Position numbers and translations under genes: made by a program. The notes under the pieces are model-generated. The model was not told the DNA's origin, searched no databases, and saw nothing but the letters and a program-made list of their open reading frames with translations. Positions 15,239 to 23,304 of a stretch of 40,994 bases of DNA are shown here, piece by piece. The stretch lies in NCBI RefSeq assembly GCF_000282035.1, contig NZ_AKKA01000093.1:1-40994 (forward strand). Reading direction: 5' to 3'. How positions within the stretch are numbered: position 1 is the stretch's first letter; the number at the start of each line of letters is the position of its first letter. Origin of the DNA: Rhizobium sp. CF122 (GTDB lineage: Bacteria; Pseudomonadota; Alphaproteobacteria; Rhizobiales; Rhizobiaceae).

Positions 15239-16450
15239 ATGACGCAAATACTGACCGAGACCACGAAGGCGATCGTGCGCGCGACCGTGCCTGCGCTTGC
15301 AGAGCACGGCACCGAAATTACGGCGGCCATGTACAAGCGGCTATTCGAAAATGCAGAGGTCCGCGAGTTGTTCAACCAGTCGAACCAAGGTGAAGGCGGG
15401 CGTCAGACGAAGGCACTAGCCCAGGCAATCCTCGCTTACGCCCAGAACATCGACAATCTGCCCGCACTCACCGGGGCCGTAGAGCGCATCGCACAGAAGC
15501 ATGTCGGCCTCAACATCCGGCCTGATCACTATCCTCATGTCGCCACCGCCCTCTTGGGTGCCATCGGGGAGGTTCTCTGCGAAGCAGCAACGGAAGACGT
15601 CCTCAGTGCTTGGGGCGAGGCCTTCTGGTTTCTCGCCAATATCCTGATCGGACGTGAGGAGCAGATCTATGATGATCTGCAATCGAGCGAGGGTGGCTGG
15701 AATGGTTGGCGTCGGTTTGCCGTCGTGTCGAAGCGACGCGAGAGCGACATCATCACATCATTCGTGCTGCGACCGGTTGATGGTCGGGCAGTGGTCCGCC
15801 ATCGGCCCGGTCAGTACCTGACGTTCCGGTTCGACATTCCGGGCCTGCCGCCTCAGCACCGAAATTACAGTATCTCTTCCGCGCCCAATGGTGAGACCTA
15901 TCGCATCTCGGTCAAGCGTGAGACGCATGGGTTGGTGTCGCGGTTCCTCCACGATCAGATCCAACAAGGTGCGGTCATTGAGGTGGCCCCGCCAACAGGA
16001 GACTTCCACCTGCAGCCCGGCCAGGACAGACCCGTCGTGCTCCTCAGCGCAGGTGTCGGACTGACACCGATGGTCAGCATGCTGGAGACGATCGCAAACA
16101 GCGGCCATGACTTTCCGGTTCATTACGTCCATGGTGCCGAGAACGGGCGGGTCCATGCGATGGGATCGCACGTACGCGACATCGCCAAAGATCGGAAGTC
16201 TTTTAGAACGGCAATCTTTTATGGCAATCCGCATGAGCGAGACGAGAGAGGCATTCACTTCGACCACGATGGCTACATCACTGTCGATTGGCTGGCCGAG
16301 AATACACCGATCGCGGAAGCAGACTTCTACCTCTGCGGCCCAAGACCTTTCCTGGCCGCGTTTGTGAGCGGTCTCGCAAAGGCTGGGGTCCCGCAGGACA
16401 GGATCCACTACGAATTCTTCGGCCCGGCCGACGAACTCGAAGCCGCATAG
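15239..16450 (+). CDS. hmp: Flavohemoglobin, nitric oxide dioxygenase
   Basis: Converts nitric oxide and oxygen to nitrate using NAD(P)H, protecting the cytoplasm from nitrosative stress. The 403-aa protein has the complete three-part layout: globin (Y32 and Q56 at the distal side, proximal H88 in AQKHVG), FAD-binding domain (RNYSIS) and NAD-binding domain (SAGVGLTPMVSML, YLCGPRPF). Three adjacent ATGs (15233, 15236, 15239) are possible; 15239 is best spaced from GGAG at 15229-15232. The upstream 11-1-11 palindrome and the downstream nsrR gene suggest NO-induced expression through NsrR. Confidence 0.95.
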   Translation: MTQILTETTKAIVRATVPALAEHGTEITAAMYKRLFENAEVRELFNQSNQGEGGRQTKALAQAILAYAQNIDNLPALTGAVERIAQKHVGLNIRPDHYPHVATALLGAIGEVLCEAATEDVLSAWGEAFWFLANILIGREEQIYDDLQSSEGGWNGWRRFAVVSKRRESDIITSFVLRPVDGRAVVRHRPGQYLTFRFDIPGLPPQHRNYSISSAPNGETYRISVKRETHGLVSRFLHDQIQQGAVIEVAPPTGDFHLQPGQDRPVVLLSAGVGLTPMVSMLETIANSGHDFPVHYVHGAENGRVHAMGSHVRDIAKDRKSFRTAIFYGNPHERDERGIHFDHDGYITVDWLAENTPIAEADFYLCGPRPFLAAFVSGLAKAGVPQDRIHYEFFGPADELEAA

Positions 16451-16462
16451 GCATTCGAAACG

Positions 16463-16490
16463 GCAAAGCGGTCAGGAATGGCCGCTTTGC
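16463..16490 (+). terminator. Terminator-like hairpin after hmp
   Basis: GCAAAGCGG (16463-16471) pairs with CCGCTTTGC (16482-16490) in a perfect 9-bp stem just after the hmp stop, followed by a poor T-run (TAATT). It could partly separate hmp from nsrR transcription. Confidence 0.55.
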
Positions 16491-16493
16491 TAA

Positions 16494-16516
16494 TTGATGC
16501 ATCGTTTGAATATCTT
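16494..16516. promoter_or_regulatory. Possible second NsrR-like site upstream of nsrR
   Basis: A weak 23-bp 11-1-11 match with half-sites TTGATGCATCG and TTGAATATCTT, located 38 nt before the nsrR start. GATGCAT and ATATCTT agree with NsrR half-sites. It would allow autoregulation; the match is clearly weaker than that upstream of hmp. Confidence 0.3.
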
Positions 16517-16553
16517 TATGCCGGTGCCTACGATTTTCGTGAAGGATCTGCGA

Positions 16554-17021
16554 ATGCGTCTGACCGTCTATTCCGACTACGCGTTGCGGCTCATGATGTA
16601 TCTGGCGCTCAAAGGAGAGCGGCTGTCGACGATCGCAGAAGTTGCCGAAGCCTATGATATCTCGAAGGCGCATCTGATGAAGATCACCCATGAGCTCGGG
16701 CAGAAAGGTCTGATCGATACGGTGCGCGGTCGTCAGGGCGGCATGCGGCTAGCGCGTGGTGTCGAGCAGATCGGTGTCGGCGAGATCGTTCGGGCCTGCG
16801 AGCCTGATTTTGCGATCGTGCCTTGTATGGAAAACACCAGCGAGATTGTCTGTGTCGTGCAGCCTGCCTGCGTGTTGAAGCGGGCGTTGGCCGCCGCCGC
16901 GGCTGCATTTCTCGATGTGCTCGATGGCTATACGCTGGCAGACCTTACCCGACCGTCGATGGCGTTGCGTCGTCTGCTTGCACTGCCGGAGCCGGACGCC
17001 CAGGCGGGACGGCCGGCATAA
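16554..17021 (+). CDS. nsrR: Rrf2-family nitric-oxide-sensing repressor NsrR
   Basis: A 155-aa regulator with the Rrf2 N-terminus MRLTVYSDYALRLMMYLALK, a winged helix (STIAEVAEAYDISKAHLMKI) and three cysteines in VPCMENTSEIVCVVQPAC, the Fe-S cluster ligands that react with nitric oxide. GAAGGA at 16541-16546 supports ATG 16554; earlier in-frame ATGs (from 16494) would add a non-conserved leader. Position directly after hmp on the same strand is the classical arrangement of NsrR with its chief target. The cysteine spacing (C-x8-C-x5-C) differs slightly from that of E. coli NsrR. Confidence 0.9.
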   Translation: MRLTVYSDYALRLMMYLALKGERLSTIAEVAEAYDISKAHLMKITHELGQKGLIDTVRGRQGGMRLARGVEQIGVGEIVRACEPDFAIVPCMENTSEIVCVVQPACVLKRALAAAAAAFLDVLDGYTLADLTRPSMALRRLLALPEPDAQAGRPA

Positions 17022-17042
17022 GCGAAGGTGGTAGGCCGATCG

Positions 17043-17780
17043 TTACGCCGGGCGGGCGTGAATGGGTTCTGCGCGGTGCCAGTTTTCCAGGATCCGACCA
17101 TCGGTGTGGCTTTGCTTGGCCCAGCGGATGCCGTTCGCGATAACCTTGTGCACGGTCTTGTCGTGGTAGATCGGATAGGTCTCATGTCCAGGGCTGAAGA
17201 AGAAGATGCGGCCACGACCGCGCTGGAACGTGCAGCCGCTGCGGAAGATCTCGCCGCCGGAGTACCAGGAGATAAAGACGAGCTCGTCGGGCTGCGGGAT
17301 GTCGAAAGGTTCGCCATACATTTCCGAGGCGTTGACCTCGAAATAGGGCGGCAGCCCCTCTGAAATCGGGTGCGCCGGATTGATCACCCAGACCCGCTCG
17401 AGATCACCTTGCGGTGTTTCGCGCCAGGAGAGATTGGCGTTGGTGCCCATCAGCCGGCGAAACAGTTTCGAGTGATGGCCGGAATGCAGGATAAGAAGAC
17501 CCATCCCCCTGAGAACACGCTGCTGGATGCGGTCGATCAGGCCATCGCTCACTTCCTCATGCGCCATGTGCCCCCACCACAGCAGCACATCTGTGTCGTT
17601 GAGCAGGGAATCCGGCAGTCCTTGGTGCGGATCGTCGAGCGTGCCGCGGCGGATCTCGAATTCCGGGTGAGCAATGCCGGCTGCGATCGCACCGTCGATC
17701 CGATCAGGGTAGATTTCCTGAACCTCTTTGTGCAGCTGTTCGTGGCGGCCTTCGTTCCAGATGGTGACCTTGATTGACAT
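17043..17780 (-). CDS. ThuA-family protein (trehalose-utilisation-like)
   Basis: A 245-aa ThuA/class I glutamine-amidotransferase-like protein: IWNEGRHEQ, DVLLWWGHMAHEEV, GMGLLILHSGHHSKLF, GGEIFRSGC and FSPGHETYPIYHD are the usual family blocks. In Sinorhizobium, ThuA acts with the oxidoreductase ThuB on disaccharides such as trehalose through 3-keto sugars. It is the last gene of the sugar transporter operon (ATPase stop 17794, ThuA start 17780). The start at 17780 is chosen over an upstream ATG because of GAGGAT before it and the conserved MSIKVTIWNEG opening. Its real substrate may be a different sugar. Confidence 0.85.
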   Translation of the reverse strand: MSIKVTIWNEGRHEQLHKEVQEIYPDRIDGAIAAGIAHPEFEIRRGTLDDPHQGLPDSLLNDTDVLLWWGHMAHEEVSDGLIDRIQQRVLRGMGLLILHSGHHSKLFRRLMGTNANLSWRETPQGDLERVWVINPAHPISEGLPPYFEVNASEMYGEPFDIPQPDELVFISWYSGGEIFRSGCTFQRGRGRIFFFSPGHETYPIYHDKTVHKVIANGIRWAKQSHTDGRILENWHRAEPIHARPA

Positions 17781-17793
17781 GGGATCCTCGATG

Positions 17794-18879
17794 TTATGAA
17801 GCTTGGGCCGGACGGATGACGCGGCCGGCGGAATCAAACAGATGGCAGGCGGATGTATCGGCTGTGAGCGACACGCGGTCGCCCGGCCGCAGCGCGATGT
17901 CGCCTTCGGCGCGGACGACGATCGGCTGCTCTTGCGAGCCGACGGTCATGTAGGTTTCAACGCCGAGACGTTCGACAATGATGACCTCTGCCGAAAGATC
18001 GCCCTGCCCGTCCGCTGCAATCTTCAGATGCTCCGGACGGATGCCAAGTGTCGCCTGGCCCTGCGGCACAATCGCGCCGGCATCGGGCAGGTCGAGCGAC
18101 AGACCGAGCGCGCTTCGGGCATGAACCTTGCCGGCGATCGGTTTCGTGACCGTCACCGGAATGGTGTTCATCTTCGGAGAGCCGATGAAGGTCGCGACGA
18201 ACTCGTTGTCGGGCTGGTGGTAGAGGGTCATTGGTGCGCCCTGCTGGGCAACGACGCCTTTGTTGAGAACCACGATGCGGTCGGCCATCGTCATGGCCTC
18301 GACCTGATCATGCGTCACGTAGACGACGGTCGCCTTCAGCTCGCGATGCAGGCGCTGCAGCTCGGCACGCATTTGCACCCGCAATGCCGAATCGAGATTG
18401 GACAAAGGCTCATCGAAAAGGATCAGCGACGGCTTCTTGATGATGGCGCGACCAATGGCGACGCGCTGTCTCTGGCCGCCCGACAAGGCAGCGGGGCGGC
18501 GATCGAGATAGTCGGTGAGCTGCAGAATTTCGGCGACGGCTTCGACCTGGCGGCGGATTTCCGCCTCCGGGACCTTCTTCAGGCTGAGGGAGAAGCCGAT
18601 ATTCTCCGCAACCGTCATATGCGGATAAAGCGCGTAGGATTGAAACACCATGGCGATGCCGCGCTGGTCAGGGGGAACATCGTTGATGCGCTTGTCATTG
18701 AGGATGAGGTCGCCAGCATCGATGCCCTCAAGACCCGCGATCATCCGCAGCAAGGTGGACTTGCCGCAGCCCGACGGGCCGACGAACACCGCGAACTCGC
18801 CGTCTTCCACAGTGATATCGACGCCCTTGATGACCTCCAATGCGCCGTAGAATTTGCGAACGTTCCTGAGATTGATCAT
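17794..18879 (-). CDS. Sugar ABC transporter ATP-binding protein (UgpC/MsmK/ThuK type)
   Basis: A 361-aa ATPase of the CUT1 class: Walker A GPSGCGKST, Q-loop, signature LSGGQRQRVAIGRA, Walker B LILFDEPLSNLD, H-loop YVTHDQVEAM and the C-terminal TOBE/OB-fold extension (LGIRPEHLKI) typical of sugar importers. It begins at ATG 18879 (MINLRNVRKFYG); an in-frame upstream start would add about 40 non-conserved residues. It powers uptake through the two permeases encoded immediately upstream in the operon. Confidence 0.93.
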   Translation of the reverse strand: MINLRNVRKFYGALEVIKGVDITVEDGEFAVFVGPSGCGKSTLLRMIAGLEGIDAGDLILNDKRINDVPPDQRGIAMVFQSYALYPHMTVAENIGFSLSLKKVPEAEIRRQVEAVAEILQLTDYLDRRPAALSGGQRQRVAIGRAIIKKPSLILFDEPLSNLDSALRVQMRAELQRLHRELKATVVYVTHDQVEAMTMADRIVVLNKGVVAQQGAPMTLYHQPDNEFVATFIGSPKMNTIPVTVTKPIAGKVHARSALGLSLDLPDAGAIVPQGQATLGIRPEHLKIAADGQGDLSAEVIIVERLGVETYMTVGSQEQPIVVRAEGDIALRPGDRVSLTADTSACHLFDSAGRVIRPAQAS

Positions 18880-18898
18880 CGTAAAACTCTTTCTGGTG

Positions 18899-19810
18899 TC
18901 AGCCTTTGACGCCGCCGGCAAATGTCTGCACGAGGAAGCGACGTGCAAAGCCGAAGGCGACGACGGCCGGCAGGAGGTAGATGAAGGCGAGCGCGGCAAG
19001 TAGACCGTAGTCGATCTCGTTGATGCGCAGGAATGCGCGGAACAGGCCGAGCGGCAGCGTCTGCAGTTCCGGCGAGGAGAGGAAGATCAGCGGTAGCAGG
19101 AAATCACCCCAAGCCGACATGAAGGCAAATAGTCCGGCGGCCGCCAGTCCCGGCAGCGCCAGAGGGATGAGCACACGGCGAATGCGTTGCAGGAGTGTCG
19201 CGCCGTCCATCAGCGCGGCCTCTTCATAGTCGCGCGGCAGGCCGTCGAAGAAGGTCTTCATGATCCACAGCGCCAAGGGCAACTGCATTGTCGCAAGCAC
19301 GAGGATCAGTCCGAGATAGCCATCGATGAAACCGGTCCAGCGCATGATCGGCCTGGTGTATTCGCCAAAGATTGGTCGCAGGACGGCGCCTTCGGCATTG
19401 TTTAGCGTTAGGAGGAACTTATAAAGCGGAACGACGAGCGCCGTCGGCGGCAGGACGCGGATCAAGAGGATGGCGTAAAGGAACGGCAGCTTCCACCAGG
19501 CCCTGGTGCGCGACAGTGCGTAGCCGCCGAGGCCGGCCAGCACCATCACCAGCACGGTTGCGCTGCCGACCACGAAGAGCGAGTTGAACAGCCACTTCGC
19601 GCCGTCTTCCTTGGTGAAGACACGCAGGTAGTTGGCGAAGCTCCATTGTTCGGGCCAACGAAGGAACAGTTGGGCGTTGCCATCGAAGGACGCAAGAAGC
19701 ACCCAGAAGAAGGGAACGGCGCAAAAGATCGAGATCAGTGACAGCGTTGCATAAGCAAGCAGGTCAGACCGGGTCTTGTTGGCATTGTCGCTCGGGGAAA
19801 TCACAGCCAT
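18899..19810 (-). CDS. Sugar ABC transporter permease (MalG/UgpE type)
   Basis: A 303-aa CUT1 inner-membrane permease with about six helices and the EAA coupling loop EEAALMDGATLLQRIRRVLI followed by PLALPG, which docks on the ATPase. The ATG at 19810 lies 1 nt beyond the upstream permease stop (19812), so the two are coupled. It ends 19 nt before the ATPase start. Confidence 0.93.
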   Translation of the reverse strand: MAVISPSDNANKTRSDLLAYATLSLISIFCAVPFFWVLLASFDGNAQLFLRWPEQWSFANYLRVFTKEDGAKWLFNSLFVVGSATVLVMVLAGLGGYALSRTRAWWKLPFLYAILLIRVLPPTALVVPLYKFLLTLNNAEGAVLRPIFGEYTRPIMRWTGFIDGYLGLILVLATMQLPLALWIMKTFFDGLPRDYEEAALMDGATLLQRIRRVLIPLALPGLAAAGLFAFMSAWGDFLLPLIFLSSPELQTLPLGLFRAFLRINEIDYGLLAALAFIYLLPAVVAFGFARRFLVQTFAGGVKG

Positions 19811-19811
19811 C

Positions 19812-20699
19812 TCAGACTTCCACCTTCATGGCTCTGACATAGCCAATACCGAGGACAAGCGAGATCAATAGGGCGACTACCGCCACAGCGGCGCCGTAGC
19901 CAAGTTGGAATGCCGTAAAGGACTGGTTGTAGATATAGATGCTGACCAGTTCCGTCGCCCCGCCCGGGCCGCCGCGGGTCAGCGCGTAGACGAGACCAAA
20001 GACGGCGATGGTCGAGACGGCGGAGATCAGCATGTAGAGCAGGATCGTCGGCATCATCAACGGCAGGGTGATACGGCGAAACATCTGCGAGGGTGTTGCA
20101 CCATCCATGCGGGCAGCCTCATAAATCTCGTTGGGGATCGTGCTGAGGCCGGCGGTCAAGAGGATCATCGCCGTGGCGATCCCACGCCAGGTGTTGACGA
20201 TGATGATCATCGAAAGCGGAAAGACCTGTAGCCAGTCGGCCGGCGTTACGCCAAAGAAGCTGACGATGCGGCTGAGCGTCGCTTGCTCGCCTCCCGCCAG
20301 CATGGAGATCCACATGAAGCCGGCAACAACCTCCGGCGCGGCGTTCGGCAGAAGAATGATCGAGGAGAAGAGCCGCCGGAAATGGATGCGACGACGAAGC
20401 GCCATCGCACAGACCAGGCCGAGCACGAACTGGCCGATCACCGCCGAGCCAACGACAAACAGGAAGGTGACGAGCAAGGCATTCCAGAATTTCGCGTCGT
20501 TCAGCAACCGTGCGTAGTTGCGAATGCCGACAAAGCGCGGACGAAGCGCGGCAGCGCCGGTCAGCGCTTCATTGGTGAAGCTCAGATAGACGGAGTAAAG
20601 CGCGGGATAGATCACGAAGGCCAGAAGCAGCGCAAGTGATGGCAACAGGATCAGAAGAAGCTGCCGTTCTGCGCGCCTTTCGTGGACGTTTCGGGCCAT
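19812..20699 (-). CDS. Sugar ABC transporter permease (MalF/UgpA type)
   Basis: A 295-aa partner permease with an N-terminal helix (LLLILLPSLALLLAFVIYPA), further membrane segments and an EAA loop (EAARMDGATPSQMFRRITLP). Together with the MalG-type subunit it forms the channel. A strong hairpin lies in the 84-nt gap between the binding-protein stop and this gene's start. Confidence 0.93.
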   Translation of the reverse strand: MARNVHERRAERQLLLILLPSLALLLAFVIYPALYSVYLSFTNEALTGAAALRPRFVGIRNYARLLNDAKFWNALLVTFLFVVGSAVIGQFVLGLVCAMALRRRIHFRRLFSSIILLPNAAPEVVAGFMWISMLAGGEQATLSRIVSFFGVTPADWLQVFPLSMIIIVNTWRGIATAMILLTAGLSTIPNEIYEAARMDGATPSQMFRRITLPLMMPTILLYMLISAVSTIAVFGLVYALTRGGPGGATELVSIYIYNQSFTAFQLGYGAAVAVVALLISLVLGIGYVRAMKVEV

Positions 20700-20732
20700 G
20701 GAAAGCTCTATAACTCGTTCGAACGGAAATCT

Positions 20733-20780
20733 GGAGACGTGGGCTTACCCACGTCTCCCTCGCGTTAGGGGGTAAGCCCC
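20733..20780 (-). other. Paired hairpins between binding-protein and permease genes
   Basis: GGAGACGTGGG-CTTA-CCCACGTCTCC (20733-20758) is a perfect 11-bp stem with a 4-nt loop; a second small hairpin GGGG-TAAG-CCCC lies at 20769-20780. Such hairpins after binding-protein genes usually stabilise the upstream mRNA and reduce readthrough to the permease genes. No T-run follows, so full termination is unlikely. The two share the core GGGTAAGCCC in opposite orientation and could also pair with each other. Confidence 0.6.
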
Positions 20781-20783
20781 AGC

Positions 20784-22076
20784 TTACTTTACGACGTCGT
20801 CGCCCAGTGTTTCCTTGACGTAGTCGACAAGAATCTTCTGTGCGCCGGCGGCATCGGTTTCCTTGCGCAGCAGCGCTTCTGTAGCGCGCGCAACACCTTC
20901 CGAAACGGTACCGAAGCCGGAGGCCTGCTTGAGGAAGGTGCCGTTTCCTGCTGCGGCATGGATCGGAACGAGTTCCGTCAGCTTCTGGAAGTCGGCGTTT
21001 TTAGCCGCATCCTTGCTGGATGGAATGTTGCCGATACGGGCTGCGTAAGAGACTTGTGTCTCCACCGAGCCAATCTCTATCAGCGCCTTCTTGGCGAGTT
21101 CCACGTTGGCAGACTTCGAGTTGACGGCCCATGGGGCTGCCAGGTTGGCAAGGACATACTGACCACCGGTTTGGCCGGGAACGGTCCAAGTGCCGACGAC
21201 CTTGGTCACCTCAGGGATCGGGTTCTTGCTTTCACGACCCCAGTCGAAGATGTAGCACCAGGAACCGCAGGTGGTTGCGGCCAGCTTGCCGGCTGGGAAC
21301 ATCTGATACTTCGGCACGACCCAAGGCTCCGGTCCGAGCAATGGCTGCGTTGGCATCAGGTCATTGTCGATGAGCCGCTTGTAGACATCAAAGACATCCT
21401 TGATGCCCTCGCCGCTAAGATCGAGCTTGCCGTCGGCATCGACGAGCTGCGGCGTCTTGGAGCCAACGACCAGATGCTGGAAGCCCTCGTCGAAGGCCCC
21501 GCTTCCCCAGGAAACACCGGCCGGGAAGAGCAGACCATAGGCGCCGGTCTTCTTCTTGATTTCAGCGGCTCGATCGAGAAGGTCCTTCCAGCTCTTCGGC
21601 TGCTCGGTCGAGATACCAGCTTTGTCGAGAACGTCCTTGCGATAGTAGATTTCTTGGATGCCGAGCATGAACGGCATGACATAGGTTTCGCCGTCCGGGC
21701 TGACCGCCAGCTGCTTGGCGACATCGTAGAAATTGGCATAGCCGTCCCATGCCTTGATTTCCTTGGTCACCGGTGCGAGGTAGCCAGCCTCGACCATGTC
21801 GGCGACGGCGGCCGTTGTCGGGATGGAAAAGAGGTCAGGCGCGTTGCCGGCGCCGAGCTCGGTCAACAGCTTCGTCAGGTAGTCTTTGTCAGGCGCGGGG
21901 TATTCGACGACCTCGACGGTCACGCCGTATTTCTTCTCGATCTTCTCGACCGTCGACTTCATGGCGTCGATGCCGGCCTGACCGTGATTGGCAATTCGGA
22001 TTGTCTCAGCATGCGCCAGCGTCGAAACGGCGCTGAGCAAAATGGCGCACAGGCTACCAATGACCGTCTTCTTCAA
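20784..22076 (-). CDS. Extracellular sugar-binding protein of the ABC transporter
   Basis: A 430-aa solute-binding protein (CUT1/MalE-like cluster) beginning at TTG 22076 behind GGAGGA: MKKTVIGSLCAILLSAVSTL with cleavage at AHA-ETIRI. An open frame extends upstream to an ATG at 22184 but would displace the signal peptide, so TTG is preferred. Conserved blocks include PDKDYLTKLLTELGAGNAPD and YYRKDVLDKAGI. It would deliver a sugar to the two permeases. The rare TTG start may lower translation, which is unusual for a binding protein. Confidence 0.9.
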   Translation of the reverse strand: MKKTVIGSLCAILLSAVSTLAHAETIRIANHGQAGIDAMKSTVEKIEKKYGVTVEVVEYPAPDKDYLTKLLTELGAGNAPDLFSIPTTAAVADMVEAGYLAPVTKEIKAWDGYANFYDVAKQLAVSPDGETYVMPFMLGIQEIYYRKDVLDKAGISTEQPKSWKDLLDRAAEIKKKTGAYGLLFPAGVSWGSGAFDEGFQHLVVGSKTPQLVDADGKLDLSGEGIKDVFDVYKRLIDNDLMPTQPLLGPEPWVVPKYQMFPAGKLAATTCGSWCYIFDWGRESKNPIPEVTKVVGTWTVPGQTGGQYVLANLAAPWAVNSKSANVELAKKALIEIGSVETQVSYAARIGNIPSSKDAAKNADFQKLTELVPIHAAAGNGTFLKQASGFGTVSEGVARATEALLRKETDAAGAQKILVDYVKETLGDDVVK

Positions 22077-22237
22077 CGGAAGTCCTCCCTTTTTTGGTTC
22101 GCGGCACCCTCCAGCACCACAGCTGAAAATGTACACGCATTCCAAGTGCTGGCAAGTTGGTTTTTGATTGGATTTTATATGCAATGATAACTAATTGAAT
22201 TTACGTCATTTAATAGATCTTGTCTTCATTGCGCCAT

Positions 22238-22266
22238 TTGTGTAACCGTATACAAACTGCATACGG
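22238..22266. promoter_or_regulatory. Overlapping inverted repeats, probable LacI-family operator
   Basis: TTGTGTA-N4-TATACAA (22238-22255, 6 of 7 matching) overlaps CCGTAT-N9-ATACGG (22246-22266, perfect arms) in the divergent promoter between the transporter and oxidoreductase genes, just before the latter's ribosome-binding site. The LacI-type regulator at 23305-24294 is the natural candidate to bind here. Confidence 0.5.
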
Positions 22267-22277
22267 GAGGATTTTTC

Positions 22278-23285
22278 ATGTCACGAAAATTGCGGCTTGG
22301 TGTCATTGGCGCAGGCCTGAAAGCGGCTGAGTATGCGGCAAGCTGGGCCCGCATGCCCGAGATCGAATTTGTCGCGCTTGCCGATACGACCCCTTCATCT
22401 CGCCAGCGTCTGATCGACGTATGCATTGCCGCTGGTGCGCCAGCGCCCCGAAGCTTCGATGATTGCCGAGAGATGCTGACGTCTTGCCGGGGCGAGCTTG
22501 ATATCGTCTATGTCTCCACGCCACATGCGTTTCACGGCGAGCAGGCAACGGCTGTCGCAGAAGCCGGGCTCGATCTCTTCCTTGAAAAGCCGATGGTGAC
22601 GACGGTAGCGGAAGCCGAACGGCTGATCGCGGCACAGAAGAAGAGCGGTGTGACCATTGTGACCGCTTTCCAGGGCGGTCTCTCTCCCCTGGTGATCGAT
22701 ACGCGTAAGCGGGCACTTGCCAACGAGTTCGGCGATCTGATCGCCATATCGGGGATGATCTGGGAAAGCTGGTCCAGCAACTATGACGGTCACTGGAAGC
22801 AGCAGCCGGAGATATCGGGTGGCGGCTTCATGTTCGACACCGGCGCGCATATGATGAACACCGTTTGCCTGCTCGCCAATTCGGATTTCGAGAGTGTGTC
22901 GGCCTATATGAATAATCATGGCAAGAAGGTTGACATCGCCACGGCCGTTTCCGCCCGCCTCAAGAACGGCGCGCTGGCGACGCTGACGGCGGCCGGCGAA
23001 GGTCCTCCCGGCTGCGCCTCCTACATCACCTTCTTCTATTCAAAAGCGATCGTTCGCATCGACGCCTGGGGCGGCTGGCGGGAGATCAGTGTCGGCCGTA
23101 CGTCCGAGCCGCGCGAAGAGGCGGAAATTCTCGACAACCCGATGAAAAACTTCCTCGCCATTCGCGCTGGGACGATGGAAAACACCGGCTCCGTTGAAAT
23201 GGGCCTGCGATTCGCTAGGCTCTGGGATGCAATCAAGGAATCGGCTGCGGCAGACGGGATGCCCGTCAGGATTGCCGCACCATAA
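22278..23285 (+). CDS. Gfo/Idh/MocA-family sugar oxidoreductase
   Basis: A 335-aa NAD(P)-dependent dehydrogenase with a Rossmann motif GVIGAGLKAAEYA (about 8-20), the EKP motif (LFLEKPMVTT) and the substrate-binding half with GGGFMFDTGAHMMNT, whose D and H are the expected catalytic pair. GGGAGGA precedes ATG 22278. It is divergent from the sugar transporter and 19 nt before the LacI gene. With ThuA nearby it could play the ThuB role, oxidising an imported disaccharide, though true ThuB usually lies in the same operon as ThuA. Confidence 0.9.
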   Translation: MSRKLRLGVIGAGLKAAEYAASWARMPEIEFVALADTTPSSRQRLIDVCIAAGAPAPRSFDDCREMLTSCRGELDIVYVSTPHAFHGEQATAVAEAGLDLFLEKPMVTTVAEAERLIAAQKKSGVTIVTAFQGGLSPLVIDTRKRALANEFGDLIAISGMIWESWSSNYDGHWKQQPEISGGGFMFDTGAHMMNTVCLLANSDFESVSAYMNNHGKKVDIATAVSARLKNGALATLTAAGEGPPGCASYITFFYSKAIVRIDAWGGWREISVGRTSEPREEAEILDNPMKNFLAIRAGTMENTGSVEMGLRFARLWDAIKESAAADGMPVRIAAP

Positions 23286-23304
23286 CGATGGCTGGAATGC
23301 TTGG

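Noticed and set aside
17803..18909. A 368-codon plus-strand open frame
   Set aside because: Antisense to the ABC ATPase gene, which has all expected motifs; the antisense product is Arg/Asp/His-rich without domains.
20958..22187. A 409-codon plus-strand open frame
   Set aside because: It lies antisense to the sugar-binding protein gene, has no ribosome-binding site or family motif, and arises from high-GC codon bias.
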